A stretch of 64,000 bases of DNA from MED-G116 sp038107835 (GCA_038107835.1 JAYNHH010000008.1:11521-75520); one strand, 5' to 3'; positions 8,277-17,890 are shown, numbered from the stretch's first letter. Numbers and translations are program-made. Notes: generated by a model from the letters alone, not told the origin.

Positions 8277-9851
8277 GTGCGGGTGAATATTGTCTGGTTT
8301 AAGAGGGACCTGCGCGTCTGGGATCATGAAGCGCTTGCCACCGCCGCTGTGGCTGGGCCGGTGCTGCCTCTCTACATAGTCGAGCCAGCCCTGTGGGCGC
8401 AGCCTGACCTCAGCGCCCGACATTATGCGTTTCTCACGGAATCGCTCGAGGCGCTTTCCGCGTCGCTTGCCCGCCTTGGCCAACCCCTGATCATCCGTAC
8501 CGGCGATGCCGTTGAAATTCTGGCCGAACTGGCAGCGGCACATGATATCAGCGCAATCTATGCACATCAGGAAACCTGGAATGGCTGGACCTATGATCGT
8601 GACAGGCGTGTTATCGCATGGGCCAGACGCGCCGAAATCGCGGTTCACGAATTTCAGCAGCATGGTGTGCATCGGGCGATGGCCTCGCGCCGCGGCTGGG
8701 CGCCGAAATGGGATGCGATGATGCGCCAGCCCGTCACCCCGGTGCCAGATAGGCTCGCCCCTGTGAAGGCTCACACAACCCCCCTGCCAACAGTGGCCGA
8801 ACTTGGCCTTGCTGCTGATCCCTGTCCCCAGCGGCAGACGGGTGGGCGGCCTGCCGGCATTGCCCAGCTGAAATCCTTTCTCGAGGAACGCGGGCGCGGC
8901 TATCGGTTTGAAATGTCGTCGCCGGTCACCGCGCCAACCAGCTGTTCCCGGTTGTCGCCCTACCTTGCCTTTGGCTGCCTGTCGATGCGCGAGGTCTATC
9001 AGGCCAGCCAGCGCCGTCGCCAAACCCTGCGCGGGGCAGGTGCGGCTGATCTCGCCACCAACCCCCGGGACAGAACAGGCTGGCTGAAATCTCTCACCAG
9101 CTTCAACAGCCGCCTGCATTGGCACTGTCACTTCATCCAGAAGCTCGAGGATGAGCCGGAAGCCGAATTCCGCGCCTTTCACCCTGCCTATCGTGATTGG
9201 CACAAAGACACGCCAGACGCGGCGCAGCGCCTGCTTGCCTGGCAGGACGGGCGCACAGGGTATCCGCTGGTTGATGCCTGTATGCGCGCGCTTGCGGCGA
9301 CAGGCTGGCTCACCTTTCGCATGCGCGCCATGGTGATGAGCTTTGCCAGCTATCATCTGTGGCTGGATTGGCGCGGTCCGGCGCTGCATCTGGCACGCCA
9401 GTTTGTCGATTATGAGCCGGGCATCCATTACAGCCAGTGTCAGATGCAGTCTGGGATCACAGGAATCAACACCATCCGCATCTATAACCCGGTCAAGCAG
9501 AGCCAGGATCAGGACAGAGCCGGCCTTTTCATCCGGCAGTGGATTCCCGAACTGGCAGCCATGCCCGATGCACTGATCCATACACCATGGCTCAAACCGG
9601 CACTGGCACCTGACTATCCGCCACCACTTGTTGATGAAAAGCTGGCCCGCAAACAGGCGGCGGCGCAGATCTATGCCATTCGCCGCACAGCCACTCACCG
9701 CCGGCAAGCTGACCAGGTTGTTACCAGACATGCCAGCCGCCGTGAGGGGGGCATGACAACGCATCGTGACTCTCGCTTGTCTGGAAAATCGGCTGCAAAA
9801 GCGGCTCCATCTGGGCATAAACAGATGGATTTGGGGCTTGAAAGCCCCTAG
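8277..9851 (+). CDS. FAD-binding deoxyribodipyrimidine photolyase/cryptochrome family protein
   Basis: This 524-residue protein opens with the photolyase alpha/beta domain (NIVWFKRDLRVWDHEAL). The helical FAD domain carries SRLSPYLAFGCLS, the W-rich GYPLVDACMRAL and TGWLTFRMRAM segments, and YEPGIHYSQCQMQSG near residue 380-395. It repairs UV-induced pyrimidine dimers with blue light or acts as a related cryptochrome. GTG codons at 8277 and 8283 are the only sensible starts, and a GGGGG run precedes them. The last 40 residues are low-complexity and basic, ending in MDLGLESP. Which photolyase subclass it belongs to cannot be settled by eye. Confidence 0.87.
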   Translation: MRVNIVWFKRDLRVWDHEALATAAVAGPVLPLYIVEPALWAQPDLSARHYAFLTESLEALSASLARLGQPLIIRTGDAVEILAELAAAHDISAIYAHQETWNGWTYDRDRRVIAWARRAEIAVHEFQQHGVHRAMASRRGWAPKWDAMMRQPVTPVPDRLAPVKAHTTPLPTVAELGLAADPCPQRQTGGRPAGIAQLKSFLEERGRGYRFEMSSPVTAPTSCSRLSPYLAFGCLSMREVYQASQRRRQTLRGAGAADLATNPRDRTGWLKSLTSFNSRLHWHCHFIQKLEDEPEAEFRAFHPAYRDWHKDTPDAAQRLLAWQDGRTGYPLVDACMRALAATGWLTFRMRAMVMSFASYHLWLDWRGPALHLARQFVDYEPGIHYSQCQMQSGITGINTIRIYNPVKQSQDQDRAGLFIRQWIPELAAMPDALIHTPWLKPALAPDYPPPLVDEKLARKQAAAQIYAIRRTATHRRQADQVVTRHASRREGGMTTHRDSRLSGKSAAKAAPSGHKQMDLGLESP

Positions 9852-9881
9852 CCTTGGTGTAGAAAGCGCCCGGAGTTTCAG

Positions 9882-10676
9882 ATGACAGATCATCTCCCAC
9901 AAGCCCGTCTTGTTGAGCGCCTGTTGCCGGCCGTTTACGAGGCAGGAACGGCGATCATGCGGATCTACGCAGATGGTGTTGTTGCCAACCGCAAGGCTGA
10001 TGGCTCGCCAGTTACCGCCGCTGATCAGGCGGGCGAGGATATTCTGCTGGCAGCCCTTGCCAGCACAGCCCCCGGCATCACCATCATTTCCGAGGAAAAT
10101 GCTGCAAGCCACGGCATCAGCCCGCCGGACCGTCTCTTTCTGGTTGATCCGCTGGATGGCACGAAGGAGTTTCTGCGACCAGATGGGCAGGGCGCCTTTA
10201 CCGTCAATATCGCGCTGATCGAACAGGGCAGGCCGGTCATGGGTATTGTCTATGCACCGGCGCTGGGCCGCTTGTTTCACACCGGCGATGGTCAAACGCC
10301 TGTCGAAATTGCTGGTGACAGGATGCGTACGCTTGCCGTGCGTTCCGCACCATCTGCAGGGCTTACCGCCGTTGCCAGCCGAACGCACCGCGATTCGGCA
10401 ACAGATGGTTGGCTGGCGGCCCATGGGATCAGCAAAACAACGGCCATTGCCTCAAGCCTGAAATTCTGTCTTGTCGCGGCTGGTGAAGCCGATGTCTATC
10501 CGCGCTTTGGCCCGACGATGGAGTGGGACACGGCGGCTGGCGATGCGATTTTGCGCGCCGCAGGTGGTCATATGGAGACGCCGGCAGGTGATGAATTTAC
10601 CTATGGCAAGCCAGAGTATCGCAACGGACCCTTCATCGCCTGCGGCGGTTTTCGCCCGATCACGGCTTCTGTCTAA
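9882..10676 (+). CDS. cysQ: 3'(2'),5'-bisphosphate nucleotidase CysQ
   Basis: This 264-residue inositol-monophosphatase-fold protein has the two metal-binding motifs EE (71-72) and DPLDGT (89-94), and the C-terminal WD motif as MEWDTAAGDAIL. The spacing TKEF after DPLDGT is characteristic of CysQ rather than SuhB. It dephosphorylates PAP to AMP in sulfate assimilation and limits PAP accumulation. GGAG sits seven bases before the ATG. Its stop overlaps the convergent SDR gene by four bases. Confidence 0.85.
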   Translation: MTDHLPQARLVERLLPAVYEAGTAIMRIYADGVVANRKADGSPVTAADQAGEDILLAALASTAPGITIISEENAASHGISPPDRLFLVDPLDGTKEFLRPDGQGAFTVNIALIEQGRPVMGIVYAPALGRLFHTGDGQTPVEIAGDRMRTLAVRSAPSAGLTAVASRTHRDSATDGWLAAHGISKTTAIASSLKFCLVAAGEADVYPRFGPTMEWDTAAGDAILRAAGGHMETPAGDEFTYGKPEYRNGPFIACGGFRPITASV

Positions 10677-11410
10677 CCCCTGCCGATAAACGGCATTTTC
10701 GGTGCCATGACGGTGATGAACTGGACATTGGCATCCAGCGGCATCTCGGCCATATGCAGCACCGAGCTTGCGACATGGGTGACGTCCATCGTTGCCTCGG
10801 CGCGGATTGATCCATCCGGCTGCGGTACGCCCTTGGTCATTGGCACCGCCATATCGGTCAGCGCGTTGCCGATATCGATCTGCCCACAGACGATGTCGAA
10901 CGGCCGCCCATCCAGTGACAATGTCTTTGTCAGGCCGGTGATTGCATGTTTGGTGCTGGTATAGGGGGTCGATCCGGGGCGCGGTGCATGCGCTGAAATC
11001 GAGCCGTTATTGATGATCCGGCCGCCCTGTGGCTGCTGCGCGCGCATCCAGGCGAAGGCCGCCCGGGCGCACAGGAATGATCCGGTCAGATTGATCCGCA
11101 CAACATCCAGCCAGGTCTCGACATCGGTCTCATCAATGGTCCGGGCCGGGCTGCCGATGCCGGCATTGTTGAACAGCGCGCCGAGCCGGCCCCATTGTGT
11201 TCTGGCAGTGGCAAAGGCGCTCTCGACCGATGCTGTCTCACCGACATCACATGGCAGGATCAGTGCGCGGTCATTCCCACCTGCTGTTGCCTCCAGCGTT
11301 TCCTGCCGCCGTCCGATCAGCCCAACCTGCCAGCCAGCACCTAAAAAGGCGGTGGCGGTGGCGCGTCCGATGCCGCTGCCGGCACCTGTGATGATGATTG
11401 TCTTGTCCAT
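10673..11410 (-). CDS. SDR family NAD(P)-dependent oxidoreductase
   Basis: This classical 245-residue short-chain dehydrogenase has cofactor loop GAGSGIG (9-15), NNAG (81-84), catalytic Y150-x3-K154 (YTSTK) and a serine around 137. The C-terminus differs from common 3-ketoacyl reductases and gives no substrate clue. The gene is divergent from hflX and converges on cysQ with a four-base overlap. Confidence 0.88.
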   Translation of the reverse strand: MDKTIIITGAGSGIGRATATAFLGAGWQVGLIGRRQETLEATAGGNDRALILPCDVGETASVESAFATARTQWGRLGALFNNAGIGSPARTIDETDVETWLDVVRINLTGSFLCARAAFAWMRAQQPQGGRIINNGSISAHAPRPGSTPYTSTKHAITGLTKTLSLDGRPFDIVCGQIDIGNALTDMAVPMTKGVPQPDGSIRAEATMDVTHVASSVLHMAEMPLDANVQFITVMAPKMPFIGRG

Positions 11411-11572
11411 GCTGCCCTTGATTCCTCTGCCAACATTCCGATCATAGGCAAATCACCGCTGGCGGTCCATCAATCTGGCGGCAGGCGCGTCCCCGGGGCT
11501 GGATTTTTTACTTTCCTGCCGGCAGATCACATTGTAAAAGTCGGCACCACCGCCAAACAGAAGGGTCTATTT

Positions 11573-12856
11573 TTGGGAATCAGCACTGCCTTTGTGATCC
11601 ATCCTGATGTCCGGGTGATGCCGCTCAGCCGTAAGCCTGCGATGATGCTGGAGGAGGCATGCCTGCTGGTCGAGGCGATTGGTCTCGAGGTGAGTTTTTC
11701 AGAAGTGGTGTCCTTTGCCCGGCCGCGTGCCGCCTCCTTTCTTGGCAAGGGCCATGCCGAGCGTCTGGCCGCACTTGCCGACGAGGCGGATCATCCGCTG
11801 ATTGTCGTCAATACCGCCCTGACTCCCGTGCAGCAGCGCAATCTGGAAACGATCACCAATACCAAGGTGATCGACCGGACAGCGCTCATCCTGGAAATCT
11901 TTGGCGCACGGGCGCAGACTCATGCTGGTCGCCTGCAGGTCGAGCTTGCGGCGCTCTCCTTCCAGCGCAGCCGTCTTGTGCGCAGCTGGACCCACCTCGA
12001 GCGCCAGCGCGGTGGTGGTGGCTTTCTGGGTGGTCCTGGCGAGCGGCAGATCGAACTTGACCGGCGGATGCTGATGGACCGCGTCGTTCGGATCAGGAAA
12101 GAGCTGCAGGAGGTTGAGCGCACGCGCCATCTGCAACGAAGCAACAGGGTTCGCGGTGAGACGCCGACGCTCGCGCTGATAGGCTATACAAACGCCGGAA
12201 AATCGACCTTTTTCAACCGTCTGACAGGCGCTGGCGTCCTCTCGCAGGACATGCTGTTTGCCACGCTTGATCCAACCATGCGCGGCCTGTGCCTTGCCTC
12301 TGGACGCAGGGCGGTGATCGCTGACACCGTCGGCTTCATTAGCCAGCTGCCAACCGAACTGATCGAGGCCTTCAAAAGTACGCTTGAGGAGGTGGTGCAG
12401 GCTGATCTGCTGCTGCATGTGCATGATGCGTCCTCGCCAATGATTGCCGAGGAAGCCGATGATGTCCGCGCCGTTCTTGCCGACCTCGGACTTGATGAGG
12501 ATGAACAGCGGTCACGGATCATCCATATTCTGAACAAATCTGACAGGCTGGCTGACACTGATGACCGTCAGTCGCTGCTCAATCTGTTTCCCGGCGCCGT
12601 CTTCACCTCGGCCCTCACCGGCAAGGGGGTTGATGACGCGCTTGCCGCCATCGACGCGCATCTTGGCGCTGGCGCGCTTGACTGCACGCTTGCGCTTGGT
12701 CCGGGCGATGGCGCGGCGCGTGCCTGGCTGCATGCGAATGGCAAGGTCACGGCCTCGGCCTATAATGAGGATGGCACACAGACCCTGTCGGTTCAGATTG
12801 ATCCGGCGAACTGGGCGCGGTTCTGCGCCCGCTGGCCGCAGCTTGCCAGCAGGTGA
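11573..12856 (+). CDS. hflX: ribosome-associated GTPase HflX
   Basis: This 427-residue protein has the HflX N-terminal domain and the glycine-rich linker RGGGGFLGGPGERQIELDRR (146-165). The G domain follows, with GYTNAGKS (204-211), DTVG (251-254) and NKSD. HflX binds the 50S subunit and splits stalled or hibernating ribosomes. The apparent start is TTG at 11573, because family members begin a few residues before HPDVRV and no ATG or GTG lies there. AAGGG lies about nine bases upstream. The next ATG (residue 16) would cut into the conserved region. In many alphaproteobacteria hflX follows hfq; here it does not. Confidence 0.9.
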   Translation: MGISTAFVIHPDVRVMPLSRKPAMMLEEACLLVEAIGLEVSFSEVVSFARPRAASFLGKGHAERLAALADEADHPLIVVNTALTPVQQRNLETITNTKVIDRTALILEIFGARAQTHAGRLQVELAALSFQRSRLVRSWTHLERQRGGGGFLGGPGERQIELDRRMLMDRVVRIRKELQEVERTRHLQRSNRVRGETPTLALIGYTNAGKSTFFNRLTGAGVLSQDMLFATLDPTMRGLCLASGRRAVIADTVGFISQLPTELIEAFKSTLEEVVQADLLLHVHDASSPMIAEEADDVRAVLADLGLDEDEQRSRIIHILNKSDRLADTDDRQSLLNLFPGAVFTSALTGKGVDDALAAIDAHLGAGALDCTLALGPGDGAARAWLHANGKVTASAYNEDGTQTLSVQIDPANWARFCARWPQLASR

Positions 12857-12933
12857 TGTTTTTCCCATTTCCAAATGATGAATTCTGGCAGTAGAGTATC
12901 GCCAGCAAAAAGATCAGATGAGAGTAGGCATCG

Positions 12934-13797
12934 ATGGACCGGGTTGTTTTTCTGAATGGTGACTTCATTCCCGAGGGCGAGGCGAAACTGTCAATTTTTG
13001 ACCGGGGCCTTCTCTTTGCCGATGCGGTCTATGAAGGGTTTGGCATTCTGGACGGCCAGATCACCGATTTTGCCTATCATATGGACCGGCTCGACAGCTC
13101 GCTTGCCAAGCTCAATATGCCGTCGCCAATGCCGCGTGACGAGATGCTGGCGACGCTGATGCGTCTGATTGCCGAGAACCAGCAGAGCGAGGGCTTCCTC
13201 TATCTGCACATTACGCGCGGCGAGGGTGATCGCAACTACCTCTATGATGACAGCTACACGCCAAATGTCTTTGCCTTCACCCAGGCCGAGAAATTCGCTG
13301 CCAATGCGCCGCCAAAGCCTGTCTCGCTGGCCAGTGTTCCCGACATTCGCTGGGCGCGCCGCGATATCAAGACGACCAATCTGCTGGGACAGGTGATGGC
13401 TAAGCAGGCAGCGCATGACGCCGGTGCCTACGAGGCGCTGATGATTGATGCAGACGGTTTTGTCACCGAGGCTGGCTCCTCCAGCTTCTTTTTCATCAAG
13501 GACAGGAATCTCTATGTCCGCCCGGTCAGCAATGAAATCCTGCATGGCATCACCCGGCAGACAATGCTGCGTGTGGCCGCCGCCCACCAGCTTCGCATTG
13601 TCGAGACGATCTATACGCTGGACCAGGCCAAACAGGCTGATGAGGCCTTTATCACCGCCGCCTCGATCTATGTGATGCCGGTTGGCCGGATTGATGATGT
13701 GCAGATTGGTGATGGCCAGACCGGTGCCATCACCTCGACGCTGCGCACCGCCTATCTTGAAACGGCACGGGCTGAGTTTCCGTCATTGAATAGTTGA
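12934..13797 (+). CDS. dat: D-amino-acid aminotransferase (class IV PLP enzyme)
   Basis: The 287-residue protein is a fold-type IV transaminase of the D-alanine aminotransferase type. The PLP lysine is K146 in RRDIKTTNLLG, and the glutamate acting on the PLP nitrogen is E179 in VTEAGSSS. The N-terminal LSIFDRGLLFADAVYEGF segment is typical. It interconverts D-alanine/D-glutamate-type pairs for cell-wall precursors or D-amino-acid catabolism. It is followed by RidA, which hydrolyses the reactive enamines that PLP enzymes release, so the pairing makes sense biochemically. Confidence 0.85.
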   Translation: MDRVVFLNGDFIPEGEAKLSIFDRGLLFADAVYEGFGILDGQITDFAYHMDRLDSSLAKLNMPSPMPRDEMLATLMRLIAENQQSEGFLYLHITRGEGDRNYLYDDSYTPNVFAFTQAEKFAANAPPKPVSLASVPDIRWARRDIKTTNLLGQVMAKQAAHDAGAYEALMIDADGFVTEAGSSSFFFIKDRNLYVRPVSNEILHGITRQTMLRVAAAHQLRIVETIYTLDQAKQADEAFITAASIYVMPVGRIDDVQIGDGQTGAITSTLRTAYLETARAEFPSLNS

Positions 13798-13952
13798 TTA
13801 AAGTAATGAAAAGTCTGGATATAAATCAAAAAACAGATGATGGGAATGGAGCTGGTGACAGATGCCAGCCCAGCGTGAGAAAAATGCGCTGAAATGCCCA
13901 GTTATTATATCCATATCTAACTGTATTAGAATGATAAAAAGGGAAAAATAAA

Positions 13953-14366
13953 ATGGTTCACAAGCGCATCCGGCCCTTCAACACCAAACAGACCTATCCA
14001 GAGCAGAATCTGGACAATGACCTCTCGCAGGGCGTGGTTGCGCGCGGAACGATGGTGTTCCTGCGCGGACAGGTGGCGCAGGATCTCGACAGCCGCGAAT
14101 CGCTCCATGTCGGCGACGCGGGAAAACAGACCGAAAAGACCATGCAGAACATCGCCATGCTTCTCGAGGAGGCTGGCAGCTGTATGGATCATGTCTGCCG
14201 GATTGTCGTCTATCTGACCGACATCCGCTACCGTGAGGCTGTCTATCAGGAAATGGGGAAATGGTTGAAAGGGGTTCATCCCTGTTCAACCGGCATTGTC
14301 GTTCCGGCGCTTGCCCGTCCGGAATGGGTTGTTGAAATTGAGGTGACGGCGGTCATCCCAGACTAG
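13953..14366 (+). CDS. RidA family protein (YjgF/UK114-like)
   Basis: This 137-residue protein has the YjgF fold signature: a LRGQVAQDLDSRES stretch after the first strands and the VCRIVVYLTDIRYREAVYQ region. The C-terminal VVEIEVTAVIPD corresponds to the conserved E-x-E/A strand. Family members deaminate 2-aminoacrylate-like intermediates; the canonical active-site arginine (about R105 in RidA) is not clearly aligned here, so this may be a paralogue with another substrate. AAAGGGAAAAATAAA precedes the ATG. It stands between a D-amino-acid transaminase and a Rieske oxygenase. Confidence 0.85.
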   Translation: MVHKRIRPFNTKQTYPEQNLDNDLSQGVVARGTMVFLRGQVAQDLDSRESLHVGDAGKQTEKTMQNIAMLLEEAGSCMDHVCRIVVYLTDIRYREAVYQEMGKWLKGVHPCSTGIVVPALARPEWVVEIEVTAVIPD

Positions 14367-14453
14367 CCGCATCGGCGCAGGCACTGATGCCGGAGAGGGT
14401 CTGGACAGGTGCCATGCCAGATAGTGAAAAACAGACAGGGGAGCTTTGGCCCA

Positions 14454-15608
14454 ATGATGCAGATGCAACAGCCCTCGACATTTGATGACGTTCTGACCGC
14501 GCTCAAAAGGCTTGCAGCCACACCGCTTGACGCGGCAACAGCGCCGCCCAAGGCCATCTACACGCTGCCGGAGATGACCGCGCATGAAATGGACCGCATT
14601 TTTGCCACTGAGTGGCTGTGCGCCGGCCGCGCCGACGAAGTGCCCAATCCCGGTGATTACATGGCCTTTGAATGCGGTGATCAGCCGCTGATCATCATCC
14701 GCGGGATGGATGGCTCTATTTCGGCCCGGTCAAATATCTGCCGTCACCGGATGATGCGTCTTGTCGAGGGGCGCGGGAACGCACGCAAATTCACCTGCCC
14801 CTATCACGCCTGGACCTACAATCTCGACGGCCAGCTTGTTGGCGCTGCCTTTATGGACCGGACCAGCTGTTTCAACAAATCGGATATCCAGCTTCCCGCG
14901 GTCCGCTGTGAGGAATATCTGGGCTGGATTTATGTCTGCCTTGATCCGGACGTGGCGCCGGTGGCGGACATGCTTGCCGAGCTGACGGAAAAACTTCTGC
15001 CCTACAACATGCAGGATTATGTGACGATCTTCACCGAGGATCATGTCTGGGACACCAACTGGAAATGCCTGACCGAGAATTTCATGGAAGGCTACCACCT
15101 TCCCGTCGCCCACCGCGACACGGTTGGCGGGCATTTCCCTGTCGAGGAAACGCAGTTCGATGAGCGCGGCAGCTTCGCCCATTTCACCTCGCAGCTTTTC
15201 GTCAAGACAGGCACCGCTCCGGTTGGCACGGCGCATCCCGACAACACCAGCCTGACCGGCAAATGGCGTAACATCTCGGTGATGCCGACCGTCTTTCCCA
15301 GCCATATGTATGTGCTGGCACCAGATCATCTCTGGTATCTGGCGCTGCAACCCGACGGGCCAGGGCGAACCCGCATCCGCTATGGTGCGGCGCTGGCCCC
15401 CGAAGTGCTGGCGGCGCAGGCCGACCCGCAATCCTACATCGCCGGAACCAAGGCCTTTCTCGACGCTGTCCAGCTTGAGGACAAACAGGTGGTCGAGGGA
15501 ATTTTTGCCGGTGCAAAGGCCCCGCTCTCCAGCCCGGGTCCGCTCAGCTGGCTGGAACGTGAAAATCATGAATTCACCCAATATCTCGCCCGTCGTCTAT
15601 GTGACTGA
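14454..15608 (+). CDS. Rieske aromatic ring-hydroxylating oxygenase, alpha subunit
   Basis: The roughly 384-residue protein has the Rieske [2Fe-2S] motif C-x-H (ICRHRMMRL) and C-x2-H (CPYHAW). The mononuclear iron site lies in ENFMEGYHLPVAHRD. The YHLPVAH pattern resembles the carnitine/choline/glycine-betaine monooxygenase branch of the family more than classical arene dioxygenases. No ferredoxin reductase is adjacent, so electrons must come from a protein encoded elsewhere. I choose the ATG at 14454 behind AGGGGAG; a GTG at 14409 would add 15 unconserved residues. Substrate unknown, but an amine is plausible given the neighbours. Confidence 0.85.
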   Translation: MMQMQQPSTFDDVLTALKRLAATPLDAATAPPKAIYTLPEMTAHEMDRIFATEWLCAGRADEVPNPGDYMAFECGDQPLIIIRGMDGSISARSNICRHRMMRLVEGRGNARKFTCPYHAWTYNLDGQLVGAAFMDRTSCFNKSDIQLPAVRCEEYLGWIYVCLDPDVAPVADMLAELTEKLLPYNMQDYVTIFTEDHVWDTNWKCLTENFMEGYHLPVAHRDTVGGHFPVEETQFDERGSFAHFTSQLFVKTGTAPVGTAHPDNTSLTGKWRNISVMPTVFPSHMYVLAPDHLWYLALQPDGPGRTRIRYGAALAPEVLAAQADPQSYIAGTKAFLDAVQLEDKQVVEGIFAGAKAPLSSPGPLSWLERENHEFTQYLARRLCD

Positions 15609-15642
15609 CAGGGTGCAACGAACCAGCGCAGGAGCCTGAAGC

Positions 15643-16320
15643 ATGACTTTTTCGATTGTCGGACATTGCCCCAAGACTGACATGGCGGGTGTCGCCATCA
15701 CCACCAGCAGCATCTGTGTCGGCAGCCGCTGTCCGCATGTGCTTGCCGGTGCTGGTGCCGTGACCACGCAGAATGTCACCGACCCGTCGATCGGTCCCGA
15801 GGTGCTGGCGCAGCTGGCTGCCGGTGCGACGGCAGACGCGGCGCTTGCTGCGGTGATGGCTGACCGCCCCCACAGCGATTACCGGCAGGTGGCGCTTGTC
15901 GACCTTGCGGGTAATGTCGCGCATTTCACCGGTGCCAACATTCTGGGAACCAACGCTGTTGCCACCGGTGTCGGCTGTATTGCCGCTGGCAATCTGCTGG
16001 CCAGCGAGGCGGTGCCGACTGCGATGGTCACTTCCTTTGCCGCCGGTGCCGGTCTGCATCTGGCTGACCGGCTGCTGACGGCGCTGCAGGTCGGCATTGA
16101 TGCTGGCGGCGAGGAGGGGCCAACCCATTCGGCTGCGCTTCTGGTCGCCCATCGCAACAGCTGGCCGCTGGTTGATCTGCGCGTTGACTGGACTGAGGAA
16201 TGCCCGGGTCTTGTCCTGCGTCGGTTGTGGGATGCGTATGAACCGCAGATGCAGGCCTATAATCTGCGGGCGCTGGACCCCTCTGCTGCGCCAAGCTATG
16301 GCGTTGCAGGTGATGAATAA
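15643..16320 (+). CDS. DUF1028 domain protein (Ntn-hydrolase-like)
   Basis: The 225-residue product matches the DUF1028 pattern: an initial TFSIVGHCPKTDMAGVAITT, then CVGSRCPHVLAGAGAVTTQNVTDPSIGP, and a GCIAAGNLLAS segment. These proteins have an Ntn-hydrolase fold of unknown activity and often sit beside RidA and amino-acid/peptide catabolism genes, as here. Its 3' end overlaps the convergent EamA transporter gene by 25 bases. Confidence 0.85.
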   Translation: MTFSIVGHCPKTDMAGVAITTSSICVGSRCPHVLAGAGAVTTQNVTDPSIGPEVLAQLAAGATADAALAAVMADRPHSDYRQVALVDLAGNVAHFTGANILGTNAVATGVGCIAAGNLLASEAVPTAMVTSFAAGAGLHLADRLLTALQVGIDAGGEEGPTHSAALLVAHRNSWPLVDLRVDWTEECPGLVLRRLWDAYEPQMQAYNLRALDPSAAPSYGVAGDE

Positions 16321-17228
16321 TGTGTGACCAGATAGACGCCCGCACTTGCCAGTGCAAACCCGGCCATGCTCAGCGGTGTCAGCACCTCGCCAAACCATAG
16401 CGTGGCCATGATCGCCGTTGTCGGCGGCACCAGAAACAGCAGCGAGGATGTTGCCGCCATGCTGTCGCGTTTGATCAACATCATGAAAATCACATAGGCA
16501 CCAAGCGATACTGCCAGTATCTGCCAGCTCATGGCCAGAATGAAGGGTGTCTGCCAATCGATCTGCGGTTCCTCCAGAAGTGGTGTAACAGCCAGATAGA
16601 ACAAGGTCGCCGCTGCCGACTGCAGGAAATTGCCCTTCATCAGGCCAATAGTATTGCCGAACTTCTTCTGCATCAGCGTCCCGCAGGTGATTGCCGCCAA
16701 CCCGCAGAATGTCACCCCAAGCCCGGCCAGTGACAGCTCGCCAGCTGCGCCGCCACCAATCGTCGGCACCAGTACGACCGTGACCCCAGCAAAGCCGAGA
16801 ATGATCCCGGTCCATTGAATATGGCGCAGCGTTTCGGCGAACAGAAAAATCGCCAGAAATGATGACAGCAACGGCTGCATCGAGACGACCAGCGCCGTCA
16901 ACCCTGCCGGAACGCCCATCGAAAGGGCCAGAAACACACTGCCTAGATAGCCGCCATGCAGCATCACCCCGACAATGGCGGTTGCCAGAAGCGTCCGCCA
17001 GCCATCTGCCGAGGCGGTCTGTGCCGGCGGCGTTGCTGTTTCCCGGCGCTGGCGTGCCAACCAGAAACGCGCCACCAGCATCATTCCACCGAACAGCAGT
17101 GCGACGATGAAAAACCGGACAAGCAGCAGGGCAAAGGGCGTTGCATAGATGACGGCGACCTTGCCGGTGACAAAGGCCGATGACCACAGAAAAACGAAAA
17201 TCATCGGCAGGCCGACCCGTGCAAACAT
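16296..17228 (-). CDS. EamA/DMT family transporter
   Basis: The 310-residue protein has about ten transmembrane segments arranged as two EamA repeats (LPMIFVFLWSSAFVTGKVA; and a second beginning near GLGVTFCGLAAITCG). It likely exports or imports small metabolites. An upstream extension to 17315 is possible, but the ATG at 17228 overlaps the stop codon of the upstream hydrolase gene (TGATG), showing translational coupling. The substrate is unknown. Confidence 0.85.
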   Translation of the reverse strand: MFARVGLPMIFVFLWSSAFVTGKVAVIYATPFALLLVRFFIVALLFGGMMLVARFWLARQRRETATPPAQTASADGWRTLLATAIVGVMLHGGYLGSVFLALSMGVPAGLTALVVSMQPLLSSFLAIFLFAETLRHIQWTGIILGFAGVTVVLVPTIGGGAAGELSLAGLGVTFCGLAAITCGTLMQKKFGNTIGLMKGNFLQSAAATLFYLAVTPLLEEPQIDWQTPFILAMSWQILAVSLGAYVIFMMLIKRDSMAATSSLLFLVPPTTAIMATLWFGEVLTPLSMAGFALASAGVYLVTHYSSPATP

Positions 17229-17890
17229 CAGCCCGGCGTCCCGCTGCCGGTCGCCAGCACCTTCATATGCGCGGCCATGGCCTTGCCAAACGCCCGATGG
17301 GTGGCGGCCTGCCAATGGATCGGATCATCTGGTGACGAGACGGCAAATTCATTTGCGTCGATGAAATCAATTCCCCGCGCATGGCAGGCACGCCCCAGAA
17401 CCCCGGCCAGCATCCGTGATTTTTCCCATCCGCCGAGCCATTCCTCATGCTTGACCCAGCCTTTATCCGCGGCCCTGTCGCCAAGCGCGGGCGGACAGAT
17501 AACATGGACCGTCGGCACCATTGACGCGTTCCAGCCACCACGACCGGCCCCGCTTGATTGCACGATATCGACAAGCTGCATCACGCCGGCGGTGATATCG
17601 TCGGCGCTGCGATCAAAGCGTGCCTTCATGTCATTCGTGCCAAGCATGATGATCACATGGTCAAGTGGCTGGTGCGACATCAGCATCGCCAGAAGCGTGG
17701 CGGTGCCGTCAAAATGTGGCCCTTCCACCGGGTCGGCGCCATGTGTCACCCGGCCCGGCAGGCATTCCTCGATAACCTCGGCGTCAAGCTGGCTGACCAT
17801 CTGCTGTGGCCAGCGCCCGGCATAACGCTGGCCGCTGCCATCATCAAGATAGCCCCAGCTGTTGGAGTCACCATAAACCAGAATGCGCAT
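17228..17890 (-). CDS. SGNH/GDSL family hydrolase
   Basis: This 220-residue esterase-like protein has block I GDSN (7-10, nucleophile S9), a central glycine, block III GTND, and a D-x2-H catalytic pair in DDPIHW near the C-terminus. There is no signal peptide, so it is probably cytoplasmic. Family members include arylesterases, acyltransferases and deacetylases. It is the first gene of a two-gene operon with the EamA transporter. Confidence 0.85.
   Translation of the reverse strand: MRILVYGDSNSWGYLDDGSGQRYAGRWPQQMVSQLDAEVIEECLPGRVTHGADPVEGPHFDGTATLLAMLMSHQPLDHVIIMLGTNDMKARFDRSADDITAGVMQLVDIVQSSGAGRGGWNASMVPTVHVICPPALGDRAADKGWVKHEEWLGGWEKSRMLAGVLGRACHARGIDFIDANEFAVSSPDDPIHWQAATHRAFGKAMAAHMKVLATGSGTPG

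Noticed and set aside
9834..9849. Terminator-like stem GGGGCTT/AAGCCCC at the end of the photolyase gene
   Set aside because: It lies inside the last codons, has a two-base loop and no T-run, and cysQ follows closely on the same strand.
7869..10424. An 851-codon open frame on the minus strand
   Set aside because: It lies antisense to the photolyase and cysQ genes, which have clear motifs; its translation is rich in R, G, H and C with no domain. It is a by-product of GC-rich codon use.
15574..17187. A 537-codon minus-strand frame spanning DUF1028 and the EamA transporter
   Set aside because: Both real genes in this stretch have recognisable family sequences, while this frame has none.
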